20,487 nucleotides of DNA from Rhizobiaceae bacterium. GTDB lineage: Bacteria; Pseudomonadota; Alphaproteobacteria; Rhizobiales; Rhizobiaceae. The stretch covers positions 1 through 20,487 of the forward strand of contig JAJFMR010000016.1 of the NCBI GenBank assembly GCA_020696915.1. Direction: 5' to 3'. Below, one piece after another: positions 8,084-16,326 of this stretch. The notes beneath the pieces are model-generated. The model was not told where the DNA came from, made no database searches, and worked only from the letters and a program-made list of their open reading frames with translations. The position numbers and the translations under genes were made by a program. The stretch's first letter is position 1. Each line of letters starts with the position of its first letter.

Positions 8084-8120
8084 ATTGATCAACGCGGTGT
8101 TTTGGCCCATTCCAGCTTCC

Positions 8121-9017
8121 ATGATTCCAGATCAGGACCGCCTGGACCATCTCGATCCGGCAGCGCGTGCGACCGCCGCCATTGGGCGCCGGCCGCGCCT
8201 GGCTGTCTACCTGCTTGTGCTTGCCGCCGCGCTCCTGTCCTGGGCGGTGCTCGGCGCAATCGCAGTACGCGACGCGGCAGGCAGGCTCGCCGACGGGCCC
8301 GGCGGCAACCTGATCGAGGCCTTGCCGGAGCTGCCGCTGCCCGCCATCCTCGAGAGCTTCGTGGCGCTCTGTCTGGCGCCCATTCCTGCCGTCGGTCCGG
8401 GTCTTTATGGATTCTCCGCGCTCGCTCTGATGTGGATGCTGATGTCGGTCGCGATGATGCTGCCATCGGCTGCGCCGCTCATCTCGAGCTACTGCGAAAT
8501 CGTCGATACGGCGCTCGCCAGGGGTGCCGCGGCTGTTCATCCGGTCGTTCTTCTGGCCGGATACATGTCGACCTGGCTTGCCGCTTCGCTGGTGTTCGCC
8601 TCGGCAACGCTAGGCATCCAGGCAATCGCCGGGCTGCAGCCGCTCGAGCCGCTCGCCGGCGCGGCCGGTGCCGCCGCGCTTGGCGTCGCTGGAGCGTACC
8701 AGTTCACCGCCCTGAAGGACGCCTGCCTCAGAAAATGCCGCAACCCGTTCGGGATCCTGTTTTCGCGCTGGTCGACGACGCCCGCCGGCATATTCCGGCT
8801 CGGTGCCGGGCAGGGGGCATGGTGCCTCGGCTGCTGCTGGGCGCTGATGCTGGTGATGTTCGTGGTTGGCATGATGAACGTCTTCTGGATGGCGCTGATC
8901 GCGCTGTTTGCGCTGGTGGAGAAGCAGGCACCGGGGAGGCTCCCGACCCGGGTCGCGGGATCCATGCTGCTTGTGTGGGCCGCTGCGCTGCTAGTAATCT
9001 CCACCGGACCCGCATAA
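8121..9017 (+). CDS. DUF2182 integral membrane protein
   Basis: This protein of 298 residues has about six to seven hydrophobic segments. DUF2182 (COG5486, described as a predicted metal-binding integral membrane protein) is recognised from MWMLMSVAMMLPSAAPLI, the cytoplasmic-looking LKDACLRKCRNPF, and GCCWALMLVMFVVGMMNVFW. The methionine-rich helices and paired cysteines make metal or thiol chemistry plausible, but the function is not established. The start is uncertain: I prefer the ATG at 8121, while a TTG at 8085 in the same frame would add 12 residues; neither has a strong ribosome-binding site. The DUF1326 gene begins ten bases after the stop, and this pair of families is commonly found side by side, suggesting a joint role. 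Confidence 0.88.
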   Translation: MIPDQDRLDHLDPAARATAAIGRRPRLAVYLLVLAAALLSWAVLGAIAVRDAAGRLADGPGGNLIEALPELPLPAILESFVALCLAPIPAVGPGLYGFSALALMWMLMSVAMMLPSAAPLISSYCEIVDTALARGAAAVHPVVLLAGYMSTWLAASLVFASATLGIQAIAGLQPLEPLAGAAGAAALGVAGAYQFTALKDACLRKCRNPFGILFSRWSTTPAGIFRLGAGQGAWCLGCCWALMLVMFVVGMMNVFWMALIALFALVEKQAPGRLPTRVAGSMLLVWAAALLVISTGPA

Positions 9018-9027
9018 AGGACGACTT

Positions 9028-9642
9028 ATGGCCGATCAGAGCTGGGCGTTGATGGGAGAACTCGTCCTCTCCTGCAACTGCACCGTCTTTTGCCCGTGCG
9101 TCCTGTCGCTCGGCGCACATCCGCCGACGGAAGGCTACTGCCAGACCTGGGCCGGTTTCCGGATCGACGCCGGTCACTTCGGCGAGACCGACCTGTCCGG
9201 GCTCAATCTCGGCCTCGTCATGGAGATCCCGGGCTACATGAGCCGTGGCAACTGGACCGCGGGACTGTTCATCGACCAACGGGCTTCGATCTATGCGGTC
9301 AAGGCATTGTCGAAGATCTTCACCGGCAAGGCCGGCGGCTCGACGGCGCTTCTGTCCATCCTGGTCGGCAAGTTCCTCGGTGTCGAGCAGGTGCCGGTCA
9401 GCTACGAGGTGCGCGACAAGACGCGGCTTTTCGGCATCCCCGGGATCATCGACGGATCGGTGACGCCGATCCGCGGTGGCGATCGGGAGAACGAAACGGT
9501 GATCAGCAATTCGGAATACTGGATCGCGCCCGAGATCATCGTGGCACGGTCCGACAGAAGCAAGATGCGCGCCTTCGGCCGCAACTGGAATTTCGCCGGC
9601 CGCTCGGCGGAGATCTGCAAGCTGGACTGGCGCGGACCATGA
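9028..9642 (+). CDS. DUF1326 domain protein with N-terminal cysteine motif
   Basis: This 204-residue protein is recognised by its opening WALMGELVLSCNCTVFCPC, giving cysteines at 16, 18, 22 and 24, with another at C38 (EGYCQTW). No signal peptide or membrane helix is seen, so a cytoplasmic location is inferred. The clustered CxC-x3-CxC arrangement could bind metal or act in thiol redox chemistry; this is inference, since DUF1326 has no established biochemical role. AAGGA lies about eight bases before the ATG. The gene follows the DUF2182 gene by ten bases, and its TGA stop overlaps the ATG of phosphatidylcholine synthase (ATGA), so translation of the two is probably coupled. Confidence 0.9.
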   Translation: MADQSWALMGELVLSCNCTVFCPCVLSLGAHPPTEGYCQTWAGFRIDAGHFGETDLSGLNLGLVMEIPGYMSRGNWTAGLFIDQRASIYAVKALSKIFTGKAGGSTALLSILVGKFLGVEQVPVSYEVRDKTRLFGIPGIIDGSVTPIRGGDRENETVISNSEYWIAPEIIVARSDRSKMRAFGRNWNFAGRSAEICKLDWRGP

Positions 9643-10445
9643 ACAAGGAAACCGGCGTCAGAAAACTGGCACACAGGATTCCAAAGCCGAAGAAGAAGGT
9701 CACATGGCCTCAGGCAAGGGCCTTTTCCGTACATCTTCTGACGGCGTCCGGCTCGTTCCTGGCCTTTCTGTCGCTGGTTGCGGCCAGCGAGGAGCGCTGG
9801 ACCGCCATGTTCTGGTGGCTGGGCCTGGCCCTCTTCGTGGACGGCATCGACGGGCCCATCGCCCGCCGGCTCGAGGTGAAGGAGATCCTGCCGACCTGGT
9901 CGGGAGAACTCCTCGACAACATCATCGACTATGTGACCTACGTCCTCATCCCGGCTTTCGCGCTCTACCAGAGGGGACTGATGGGCGAGGGCCTGTCCTT
10001 CCTGTCGGCCGCCATCATCGTGGTGTCGAGCGCCATCTATTATGCCGACACCGGCATGAAGACGAAGGAGAACTTCTTCAGGGGGTTTCCGGTCGTCTGG
10101 AACATGGTCGTCTTCACCCTCTTCGTCATAGACCCCGGGCAATGGGTGTCGTTCGCCGTCGTGGTGTTCGCCGGCATACTGACCTTCACGCCCATCAACT
10201 TCCTGCATCCGGTGCGGGTGCAGCGTCTGAGGCCGGTCAATCTCGGCGTGACCCTTTTGTGGTGCGCGTTTGGCGCGCTCGCACTGGCTGAGGCAGCTCT
10301 GGCGGCATTCTACAACCAGATCGGAGTGCTCGCCGAAAACGTCAACCTGTTCACCAAGCTCGGCATTGCCGTAACCGGGATCTACCTGTTCTGCATCGGC
10401 GCAATAATGCAGATGTTTCCCGATCTCGGCGCGCGCAAGACCTGA
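9639..10445 (+). CDS. pcs: Phosphatidylcholine synthase
   Basis: This 268-residue inner-membrane enzyme of the CDP-alcohol phosphatidyltransferase superfamily condenses CDP-diacylglycerol with choline to give phosphatidylcholine and CMP, the one-step route typical of Rhizobiales and some pathogens. The catalytic signature DG-x2-AR-x12-G-x3-D-x3-D is present: D71, G72, A75, R76, G89, D93 and D97. The spacer is longer than the usual eight or nine residues, as in bacterial Pcs. About eight hydrophobic segments follow the basic N-terminus (KPKKKVTWPQARAF). The protein is a little longer than the usual 240 or so residues because of about 25 basic N-terminal residues. The ATG overlaps the upstream stop and has only a weak ribosome-binding site, which fits coupling. 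Confidence 0.93.
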   Translation: MNKETGVRKLAHRIPKPKKKVTWPQARAFSVHLLTASGSFLAFLSLVAASEERWTAMFWWLGLALFVDGIDGPIARRLEVKEILPTWSGELLDNIIDYVTYVLIPAFALYQRGLMGEGLSFLSAAIIVVSSAIYYADTGMKTKENFFRGFPVVWNMVVFTLFVIDPGQWVSFAVVVFAGILTFTPINFLHPVRVQRLRPVNLGVTLLWCAFGALALAEAALAAFYNQIGVLAENVNLFTKLGIAVTGIYLFCIGAIMQMFPDLGARKT

Positions 10446-10455
10446 AGGAGGCTCG

Positions 10456-11433
10456 ATGTCCAAAGCAATCCGCATCCACACGCCTGGCGGCCCCGAGGCG
10501 CTGCGCTGGGAAGACAGCGATCCCGGCCGGCCGGGGCCGGGACAGGCGCTGGTCCGCCACACGGCCATCGGGCTGAACTTCATCGACGTCTATTATCGGA
10601 GCGGGCTCTATCCCGCTCCTGACGGGTTGCCGCTGATCCCGGGCGGGGAAGCCGCCGGGGTGGTGGCAGAAACGGGCGAAGGCGTGACCGCCGTGCGTAC
10701 CGGAGACCGTGTCGCCTATGCGACGCCGCTCGGCGCCTACTGCCAGGAGCGGGTCATGGCGGCCGACCGGCTGGTGAAGATACCCGACGGCATCTCCGAC
10801 GAGCAGGCCGCCGCCATGATGCTGAAGGGCATGACGGCCGAGTATCTGCTGCGCCGGACCTTCAGGGTGAAGCCGGAAGACACCATTCTCTTCCATGCCG
10901 CTGCCGGCGGCGTCGGGCTGATCGCCGGTCAGTGGGCGAAGAGCCTTGGCGCAACCGTGCTGGGCACCGCCGGTTCGCCCGACAAGGTCGCGTTGGCCAG
11001 GGAGAACGGTTTTGACCACGTCATCGATTACCGGGCCGAGGATTTCGTGGCCGGAGTCCGGAAATTCACCGGCGGCAGGCTGTGCGACGTGGTCTACGAT
11101 TCCGTCGGCAAGGACACGTTCCCGGCATCGCTGGATTGCCTGCGGCCGCTCGGCATGTTCGTGAGTTTCGGCCAGTCTTCCGGCCCGCTGCCGGCGTTCA
11201 ACCTCGGGATTCTCGCCCAGAAGGGCTCTCTTTTCGTGACGCGGCCTACGCTTTTCGTTTACATCCGCAAACGCGAGGATCTCGAGGCTTCCGCCAAAGC
11301 TCTCTTCGACGCCGTTCTTTCCGGCAGCGTCGAGATCAGAATCAACCAGCGCTACCGGCTCGACGAGGCGGGCCGCGCCCACGCCGACCTGGAGGCCCGC
11401 AAGACCACCGGAACCACCGTCCTCCTGCCGTGA
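10456..11433 (+). CDS. NADPH:quinone oxidoreductase (zinc-independent MDR family)
   Basis: This 325-residue soluble enzyme is a quinone oxidoreductase of the medium-chain dehydrogenase/reductase superfamily. It shows the N-terminal GroES-like fold with GLNFIDVYYRSGLYP (residues 39-53), typical of Qor, and the NADPH-binding Rossmann motif AAAGGVGLIAGQWAKSLGA (about 148-166). The zinc-ligand cysteines of alcohol dehydrogenases are absent, as expected. E. coli QorA-type enzymes reduce quinones with NADPH; the physiological substrate here is unknown. AAGGAGG sits four bases before the ATG, one of the best ribosome-binding sites in the window. It follows pcs by ten bases and is probably the last gene of the DUF2182-DUF1326-pcs operon. 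A hairpin spans its stop codon. Confidence 0.92.
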   Translation: MSKAIRIHTPGGPEALRWEDSDPGRPGPGQALVRHTAIGLNFIDVYYRSGLYPAPDGLPLIPGGEAAGVVAETGEGVTAVRTGDRVAYATPLGAYCQERVMAADRLVKIPDGISDEQAAAMMLKGMTAEYLLRRTFRVKPEDTILFHAAAGGVGLIAGQWAKSLGATVLGTAGSPDKVALARENGFDHVIDYRAEDFVAGVRKFTGGRLCDVVYDSVGKDTFPASLDCLRPLGMFVSFGQSSGPLPAFNLGILAQKGSLFVTRPTLFVYIRKREDLEASAKALFDAVLSGSVEIRINQRYRLDEAGRAHADLEARKTTGTTVLLP

Positions 11434-11445
11434 GCGACGGCAGGA
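11423..11445 (+). terminator. Hairpin at the end of the quinone oxidoreductase gene
   Basis: TCCTGCCGT and ACGGCAGGA form a perfect nine-base stem around a five-base loop and overlap the TGA stop. Only TTCGTT follows, so termination would be weak or factor-assisted. Confidence 0.5.
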
Positions 11446-11475
11446 TTCGTTGAAGATCTTTCAAGGCGACGGCCT

Positions 11476-11504
11476 TTGCCTTCGCGAAACCTCCCGCCTA
11501 CGAT
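11476..11504 (+). promoter_or_regulatory. Candidate sigma-70 promoter of the BMP transporter operon
   Basis: TTGCCT (11476-11481) and TACGAT (11499-11504) are separated by 17 bases, close to the consensus spacing, and lie about 50 bases before the TTG start of the ATPase gene. A small inverted repeat, AAGGC-GACG-GCCTT (11463-11476), abuts the -35 element and could belong to an operator or to upstream termination. Assigned by eye only. Confidence 0.45.
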
Positions 11505-11552
11505 GACCCCAGGGAGCGGAACGAGTCTGGAAAACAGATCGGGGAGCGAGTT

Positions 11553-13124
11553 TTGAATTCCCAGCCAGACGGCAGGCCCGCGAACCTCCTCGAGGTGCGC
11601 GGACTTACCAAGATCTTCGGAACGCTGAAGGCCTGCGACGATGTCGATCTGACGATCGGCAAAGGCGAGATCCATGCTCTGCTCGGTGAGAACGGCGCCG
11701 GCAAGTCCACCCTCGTCAAGATGCTCTTCGGGTCGCTGGAACCCTATTCCGGCCAGATACGCTGGAACGGCGAGCCGGTGGCGATCTCGAGCCCGAGTGT
11801 TGCCCGCAGGCTCGGGCTCGGCATGGTCTTTCAGCATTTTTCCCTTTTCGAAGCACTTTCGGCCGCCGAAAACATCGCCTTGTCGCTCGATGACGACACC
11901 CCGATCGGCACCATCGCCGCCAAGGCACGGGCTCTCTCCTACAGCTATGGCCTGCCGCTCGATCCCTATGCGATGGTCGGCGATCTCTCGGTCGGCGAGC
12001 GTCAGCGCATCGAGATCATCCGCTGCCTTCTGCAGGCGCCAGACCTCATCATCCTGGACGAGCCGACGTCGGTGCTGACGCCGCAGGAGGCCGACCGGTT
12101 GTTCGAAACCCTCGAGCGGTTGCGCGAGGAGGGCAAATCCATCCTCTATATCTCGCACCGGCTGGAGGAGGTGAAGCGACTTTGCGACAAGGCCACGGTC
12201 ATGCGCCACGGGAGGGTGGTCGGCCACTGCGACCCGCGCAACGAGACAGCTGCCTCGCTCGCCCGGATGATGGTCGGGAACGAGGTGCAAAGGGTGGTGC
12301 GGATGCCCGCCGAAGACATGCAGGATGCCGAGAAGCTGCTCGAGATCCGCGATCTCTCGCGCCGCCCGGCGACACCTTTCTCGACACCGCTCAACGGCAT
12401 ATGCCTGGACGTCAGGGCCGGCGAAGTCATCGGCGTTGCCGGGGTCGCCGGCAACGGCCAGGGCGAGTTCTTCGAAGCGGTGTCGGGGGAGGTCCTTCAA
12501 CCTGCAGCGGGAACGATAAGGCTGCGGGGCAAGGACGCGGGGCGACTGAACATCACCGGGCGCCGGCTGCTCGGGGCCGCCTTCGTGCCTGAGGAACGGC
12601 TCGGCCACGGCGCGGCGCCCCGCCTGCCGCTTTCCGAAAACCTCCTTCTGTCGCGCCACGCGACCGACGGCAAGGCATTCGTCGGCGCCGCCGGGCTGCT
12701 GAGGACGGGTGCGATCGACAGGGCGGCACAGCGCATCGTCGGCGTCATGGATGTGCGGAAGAGCGGGCACGACCCGGAGGCCGCAGCACTTTCGGGAGGC
12801 AATCTCCAGAAGTTCCTGATTGGCCGCGAACTCGACAGGCGTCCGGCGGTGCTGGTCGTCAACCAGCCGACGTGGGGCGTCGACGCCGGCGCGGCGGCAC
12901 GAATCAGGCAGTCGCTCATCGAACTGGCGCGCGGCGGCTCGGCGGTGCTGGTCATCAGCCAGGATCTCGACGAGCTTTTCGAAATATCGGACGCAATCGC
13001 CGTCATGCACAATGGCGAACTGTCGAGACCGTTGGCGATCGCCGAGGCGACTCGCGAGAAGATCGGGCTCCTGATGGGCGGAGCGGAGCCAAGGCACCTA
13101 CATCAGGCGGCGGAGACGGCATGA
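11553..13124 (+). CDS. BMP-type purine/nucleoside ABC transporter, ATP-binding protein (two NBDs)
   Basis: This 523-residue tandem ATPase energises a BMP-family importer. The first nucleotide-binding domain is complete: Walker A GENGAGKS (45-52), Q-loop Q94, signature LSVGE (145-149), Walker B LIILDEP (166-172) and H-loop H202. The second is degenerate in the usual way for this family: GVAGNGQGE (297-305) lacks the P-loop lysine, the Walker B equivalent reads VVNQP (435-439) without the Asp-Glu pair, and Q470 replaces the H-loop histidine, although LSGGN (413-417) is kept. One site therefore hydrolyses ATP. The start is a TTG with GGGAG upstream; no ATG is available before the conserved domain. 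Its stop overlaps the first permease start (ATGA). Nucleoside or purine base uptake is inferred from the family. Confidence 0.92.
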   Translation: MNSQPDGRPANLLEVRGLTKIFGTLKACDDVDLTIGKGEIHALLGENGAGKSTLVKMLFGSLEPYSGQIRWNGEPVAISSPSVARRLGLGMVFQHFSLFEALSAAENIALSLDDDTPIGTIAAKARALSYSYGLPLDPYAMVGDLSVGERQRIEIIRCLLQAPDLIILDEPTSVLTPQEADRLFETLERLREEGKSILYISHRLEEVKRLCDKATVMRHGRVVGHCDPRNETAASLARMMVGNEVQRVVRMPAEDMQDAEKLLEIRDLSRRPATPFSTPLNGICLDVRAGEVIGVAGVAGNGQGEFFEAVSGEVLQPAAGTIRLRGKDAGRLNITGRRLLGAAFVPEERLGHGAAPRLPLSENLLLSRHATDGKAFVGAAGLLRTGAIDRAAQRIVGVMDVRKSGHDPEAAALSGGNLQKFLIGRELDRRPAVLVVNQPTWGVDAGAAARIRQSLIELARGGSAVLVISQDLDELFEISDAIAVMHNGELSRPLAIAEATREKIGLLMGGAEPRHLHQAAETA

Positions 13125-14251
13125 TGCGCGTCGAACTCGTCAGGCGGCCGCAGCATTCGACGCTGTTCTCGGTCCTCTCACCCTTCATCGCGCTCGTCCT
13201 GACGGTGATCGCCGGCGCACTCATGTTCTCGCTGCTGGGCAAGAATCCATTCGAGGCGCTCTACTACTACTTCGTCGAGCCGCTCACCGGCTTGTGGGAC
13301 GAGAACAACCGCTGGCAGCTCCACGAACTGGCGATAAAGGCAGCACCGCTGATCCTGATCGGGGTCGGGCTGGCGGTCTGTTATCAGTCCAACAACTGGA
13401 ACATCGGGGCGGAAGGGCAATTCATACTCGGCGCCATCTTCGGTTCGATGCTGCCGGTCGTCTTTCCGCAATTCCAGGGGCCCCTGGTTCTCCCTGCAAT
13501 GCTGCTGCTCGGCGTGCTGGGGGGCGCTCTCTACGCCTGGATTCCGGCGCTCCTCAAGACACGGTTCAACACCAACGAAATCCTCACCAGCCTGATGCTG
13601 GTCTATGTGGCACAACTTCTGCTGGACTGGATGGTGCGCGGCCCGTGGCGCAATCCGGAAGGCAACAATTTCCCGGAGACACGGCGCTTCCACATGGATG
13701 CGGTGCTGCCGGAAATCCTGCCGTCCGCGGGCCGGGCCAATCTCGGCTTCGTCTTTGCACTGGTGGCGGCCGTGCTGGTGTGGGTGCTGATCAGCAAGAC
13801 CCTCAAAGGCTTCGAAGTCAGGGTGCTCGGCGCAAGTCCCCGGGCTGGCCGCTTTGCCGGGTTTTCGGCCGCCAGGATGGTCTTCTTCGCTTTCGGCCTG
13901 TCGGGTGCGCTGGCCGGCCTTGCGGGGATTTCAGAAGTTTCCGGCGCCATGGGCCAGCTTCGCCCGGTGATCTCTCCGGGCTATGGCTTCACGGCCATCA
14001 TCGTCGCCTTTCTCGGGCGCCTGAACCCGCTCGGCATCGTCGCCGCGGGATTGGTGCTCGGTCTCACCTATCTCGGCGGGGAGGCCGCGCAGATATCGAT
14101 CGGCGTTTCCGACAAGGTGGCGCGGGTGTTTCAGGGCATGCTGCTCTTTTTCGTGCTCGGCTGCGACACGCTGATCCACTACCGAATCCGGATTTCGGGG
14201 TTCAGACGGGCAGCACCCGCTGAAGCCGAGCCTGTCGCCGGCAGGGCCTGA
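13121..14251 (+). CDS. BMP-type ABC transporter permease 1
   Basis: This 376-residue inner-membrane permease belongs to the branched-chain-amino-acid/sugar/nucleoside permease family (BPD_transp_2). Key stretches are GVGLAVCYQSNNWNIGAEGQ in the first half, followed by NTNEILTSLMLVYVAQ, and FAFGLSGALAGLAGISEV and GYGFTAIIVAFLGRLNP in the second; together they are typical of the larger NupP/YufP-like subunit. About nine to ten membrane segments are visible. Translation starts at ATGATG, overlapping the ATPase stop by four bases; either ATG is possible. It pairs with the next gene to form a heterodimeric pore. Confidence 0.92.
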   Translation: MMRVELVRRPQHSTLFSVLSPFIALVLTVIAGALMFSLLGKNPFEALYYYFVEPLTGLWDENNRWQLHELAIKAAPLILIGVGLAVCYQSNNWNIGAEGQFILGAIFGSMLPVVFPQFQGPLVLPAMLLLGVLGGALYAWIPALLKTRFNTNEILTSLMLVYVAQLLLDWMVRGPWRNPEGNNFPETRRFHMDAVLPEILPSAGRANLGFVFALVAAVLVWVLISKTLKGFEVRVLGASPRAGRFAGFSAARMVFFAFGLSGALAGLAGISEVSGAMGQLRPVISPGYGFTAIIVAFLGRLNPLGIVAAGLVLGLTYLGGEAAQISIGVSDKVARVFQGMLLFFVLGCDTLIHYRIRISGFRRAAPAEAEPVAGRA

Positions 14252-14253
14252 AG

Positions 14254-15174
14254 ATGGGCATTGCCGAAAGCATCCTTCTGACGATCGCAACCGCGGCGAC
14301 ACCGCTGCTGATCGCCGCGATCGGCGAACTGGTGGTCGAGCGTGCCGGCGTGCTCAATCTCGGCGTCGAGGGCATGATGGTAATGGGCGCCGTCTGCGGG
14401 TTTGCGGGCGCCACCGTAACGGGCTCGCCCTGGCTGGGCGTGCTGGCGGGCATCGCTGCGGGTGCGGCATTCTCGCTGCTGTTCGCATTCCTGACGCTCA
14501 GCATAGCCGCCAACCAGGTGGCGACGGGACTGTCGCTGACCCTGCTCGGTCTTGGGCTGTCCGGCATGATCGGCGAAAGCTTCGTGGGGACTGCCGGCAA
14601 CAAGCTTTCCAGCCTTGCCATTCCCGGCCTTTCGGATATCCCGCTGGTCGGCCGGCTGATGTTCGGGCAGGATCCGATCTTCTATCTATCCATCCTGCTC
14701 ACGATCGGCGTCATGTGGTTCCTGTTCCGCACCCGCACCGGGCTGACGTTGCGATCGATCGGCGACAACCATGGGTCCGCGCACGCGCTCGGCATTCCGG
14801 TCATCTTCTACCGCTACCTTGCCGTCATGTTCGGCGGCGCCTGCGCGGGGCTCGCCGGTGCTCACCTGTCGCTCGTCTACACGCCGCAATGGGTCGAGAA
14901 CATGACGGCGGGCCGCGGCTGGATCGCGCTCGCGCTGGTCGTCTTCGCATCCTGGAGGCCGCTTCGGGTGCTGGCCGGCGCCTATCTGTTCGGCGCGGTG
15001 ACGATCGGCCAGTTGCACGCCCAGGCGCTCGGCCTCGGCATCCCCTCGCAGCTGCTTTCTTCGCTGCCCTATCTGGCAACCGTCGTCGTTCTCGTCATAA
15101 TCTCGCGCAACAGGCGGCTGACCATGATGAATACGCCGGCGTCGCTCGGCCGCGCTTTCGTGCCGGACAGGTAG
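14254..15174 (+). CDS. BMP-type ABC transporter permease 2
   Basis: This 306-residue permease is the smaller subunit (NupQ/YufQ-like) of the importer. The motif IGELVVERAGVLNLGVEGMM (residues 23-42) is the family hallmark, followed by SIAANQVATGLSLTLLG and, near the middle, the RTRTGLTLRSIGDNHGSAHALGI loop that probably contacts the ATPase. About eight membrane segments are visible. It starts two bases after the stop of permease 1, so the two are almost certainly cotranslated. The substrate-binding protein gene follows after 69 bases. Confidence 0.93.
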   Translation: MGIAESILLTIATAATPLLIAAIGELVVERAGVLNLGVEGMMVMGAVCGFAGATVTGSPWLGVLAGIAAGAAFSLLFAFLTLSIAANQVATGLSLTLLGLGLSGMIGESFVGTAGNKLSSLAIPGLSDIPLVGRLMFGQDPIFYLSILLTIGVMWFLFRTRTGLTLRSIGDNHGSAHALGIPVIFYRYLAVMFGGACAGLAGAHLSLVYTPQWVENMTAGRGWIALALVVFASWRPLRVLAGAYLFGAVTIGQLHAQALGLGIPSQLLSSLPYLATVVVLVIISRNRRLTMMNTPASLGRAFVPDR

Positions 15175-15243
15175 GGAAGTGGTCTCCACTTTGCGAACAG
15201 GTCGACTTCACATCAGGAATGATCCAGAAAGGACTGAATCGAT

Positions 15244-16314
15244 ATGAAAAAGCTGATCCTTGGACTTGCCGCGGCCGTCGTTGCCGCGGCTGCCGTGCCG
15301 GCTGTCGCCCAGGACAAGATCAAGGCATGTTTCCTCTACGTGGGTTCCAAGACCGACGGCGGCTGGACGCAGGCGCATGACGTCGGCCGCCAACAGGTGG
15401 ATAAGGAGCTCGGCGACAAGGTCGAGACTTCGTTCCTCGAGAACGTCGCGGAAGGACCGGACGCCGAGCGTGCCATCGAACGGCTGGCGCGGTCCGGCTG
15501 CGCCATCATCTTCACGACGTCTTTCGGCTTCATGGACCAGACGGTCGCCGTCGCCGCGAAGTTTCCGGACGTGAAGTTCGAGCACGCCACCGGCTACAAG
15601 ACGGCACCCAACCTGACCACCTACAATTCGCGCTTCTACGAAGGCCGCTACATCATCGGCCAGATTGCCGCCAAGATGTCGAAGACGGGAGTCGCGGGCT
15701 ATATCGCATCCTTCCCGATTCCGGAGGTCGTGCAGGGCATCAATGCCTTCGTGCTCGGAGCGCAGACGATCAATCCGGACTTCAAGCTGAAGGTAATATG
15801 GGTGAATACCTGGTTCGACGCCGGCAAGGAGGCCGATGCAGCGAAGGCGCTGATCGACCAGGGGGTCGACATGCTGACGCAGCATACGGACTCGACCGGC
15901 CCCATGCAGGTTGCCGAAGAACGCGGAATCAAGGCCTTCGGACAGGCTTTCGACCAGATCCAGGCGGGCCCGACGGCACAGCTGACAGCCATCGTCGACA
16001 CGTGGGGTCCCTATTATGTGAAGCGCATCAAGATGGTCCTCGACGGCACCTGGAAAGGCGGCGAGTCGAGCTGGGACGGCCTTGCCGAGGGCATCCTGAC
16101 GATGGCGCCCTACACCAACATGCCCGACGACGTGAAGGCGATGGCCATGGAGACCGAGGCCAAGATCAAGTCGGGAGAATTGAAGCCGTTCACCGGACCC
16201 ATCACCAAGCAGGACGGCACCGTGTGGCTGAAGGAAGGCGAGACCGCTGACGACGCCACCCTGCTTGGCCTCAACTTTTACGTAAAGGGCGTCGACGACA
16301 AACTTCCTCAGTAA
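15244..16314 (+). CDS. BMP family substrate-binding protein (purine/nucleoside type)
   Basis: This 356-residue periplasmic binding protein has a Sec signal peptide (MKKLILGLAAAVVAAAAVPA, cut after AVA at 22). There is no lipobox cysteine, so it should be soluble, unlike the lipoprotein BMPs of Gram-positives and spirochaetes. Mature features match the BMP (PnrA-like) family: KIKACFLYVGSKTDGGWTQ (25-43), NVAEGPDAERAIERLA, IIFTTSFGFMD, ATGYKT and the TQHTDSTGP motif. Spirochaete PnrA binds purine nucleosides, and related Brucella proteins have been linked to adenine, so a purine or nucleoside is the best guess. AAAGGA lies about ten bases before the ATG. It is the last gene of the operon; promoter-distal placement of the binding protein is somewhat unusual and may bring its own 5' control in the 69-base gap. 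Confidence 0.93.
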   Translation: MKKLILGLAAAVVAAAAVPAVAQDKIKACFLYVGSKTDGGWTQAHDVGRQQVDKELGDKVETSFLENVAEGPDAERAIERLARSGCAIIFTTSFGFMDQTVAVAAKFPDVKFEHATGYKTAPNLTTYNSRFYEGRYIIGQIAAKMSKTGVAGYIASFPIPEVVQGINAFVLGAQTINPDFKLKVIWVNTWFDAGKEADAAKALIDQGVDMLTQHTDSTGPMQVAEERGIKAFGQAFDQIQAGPTAQLTAIVDTWGPYYVKRIKMVLDGTWKGGESSWDGLAEGILTMAPYTNMPDDVKAMAMETEAKIKSGELKPFTGPITKQDGTVWLKEGETADDATLLGLNFYVKGVDDKLPQ

Positions 16315-16326
16315 GGCAGCCCGAGC

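Noticed and set aside
9090..9638. Upstream extension of the pcs reading frame
   Set aside because: The extension overlaps the whole DUF1326 gene in another frame and is Arg/Pro-rich. The ATG at 9639 fits the family start and a four-base overlap.
11352..13097. Long open frame of 581 codons on the minus strand opposite the BMP ATPase gene
   Set aside because: It is antisense to a gene with all ATPase motifs, is rich in Arg/His/Asp as expected from a GC-biased complement, and shows no family resemblance.
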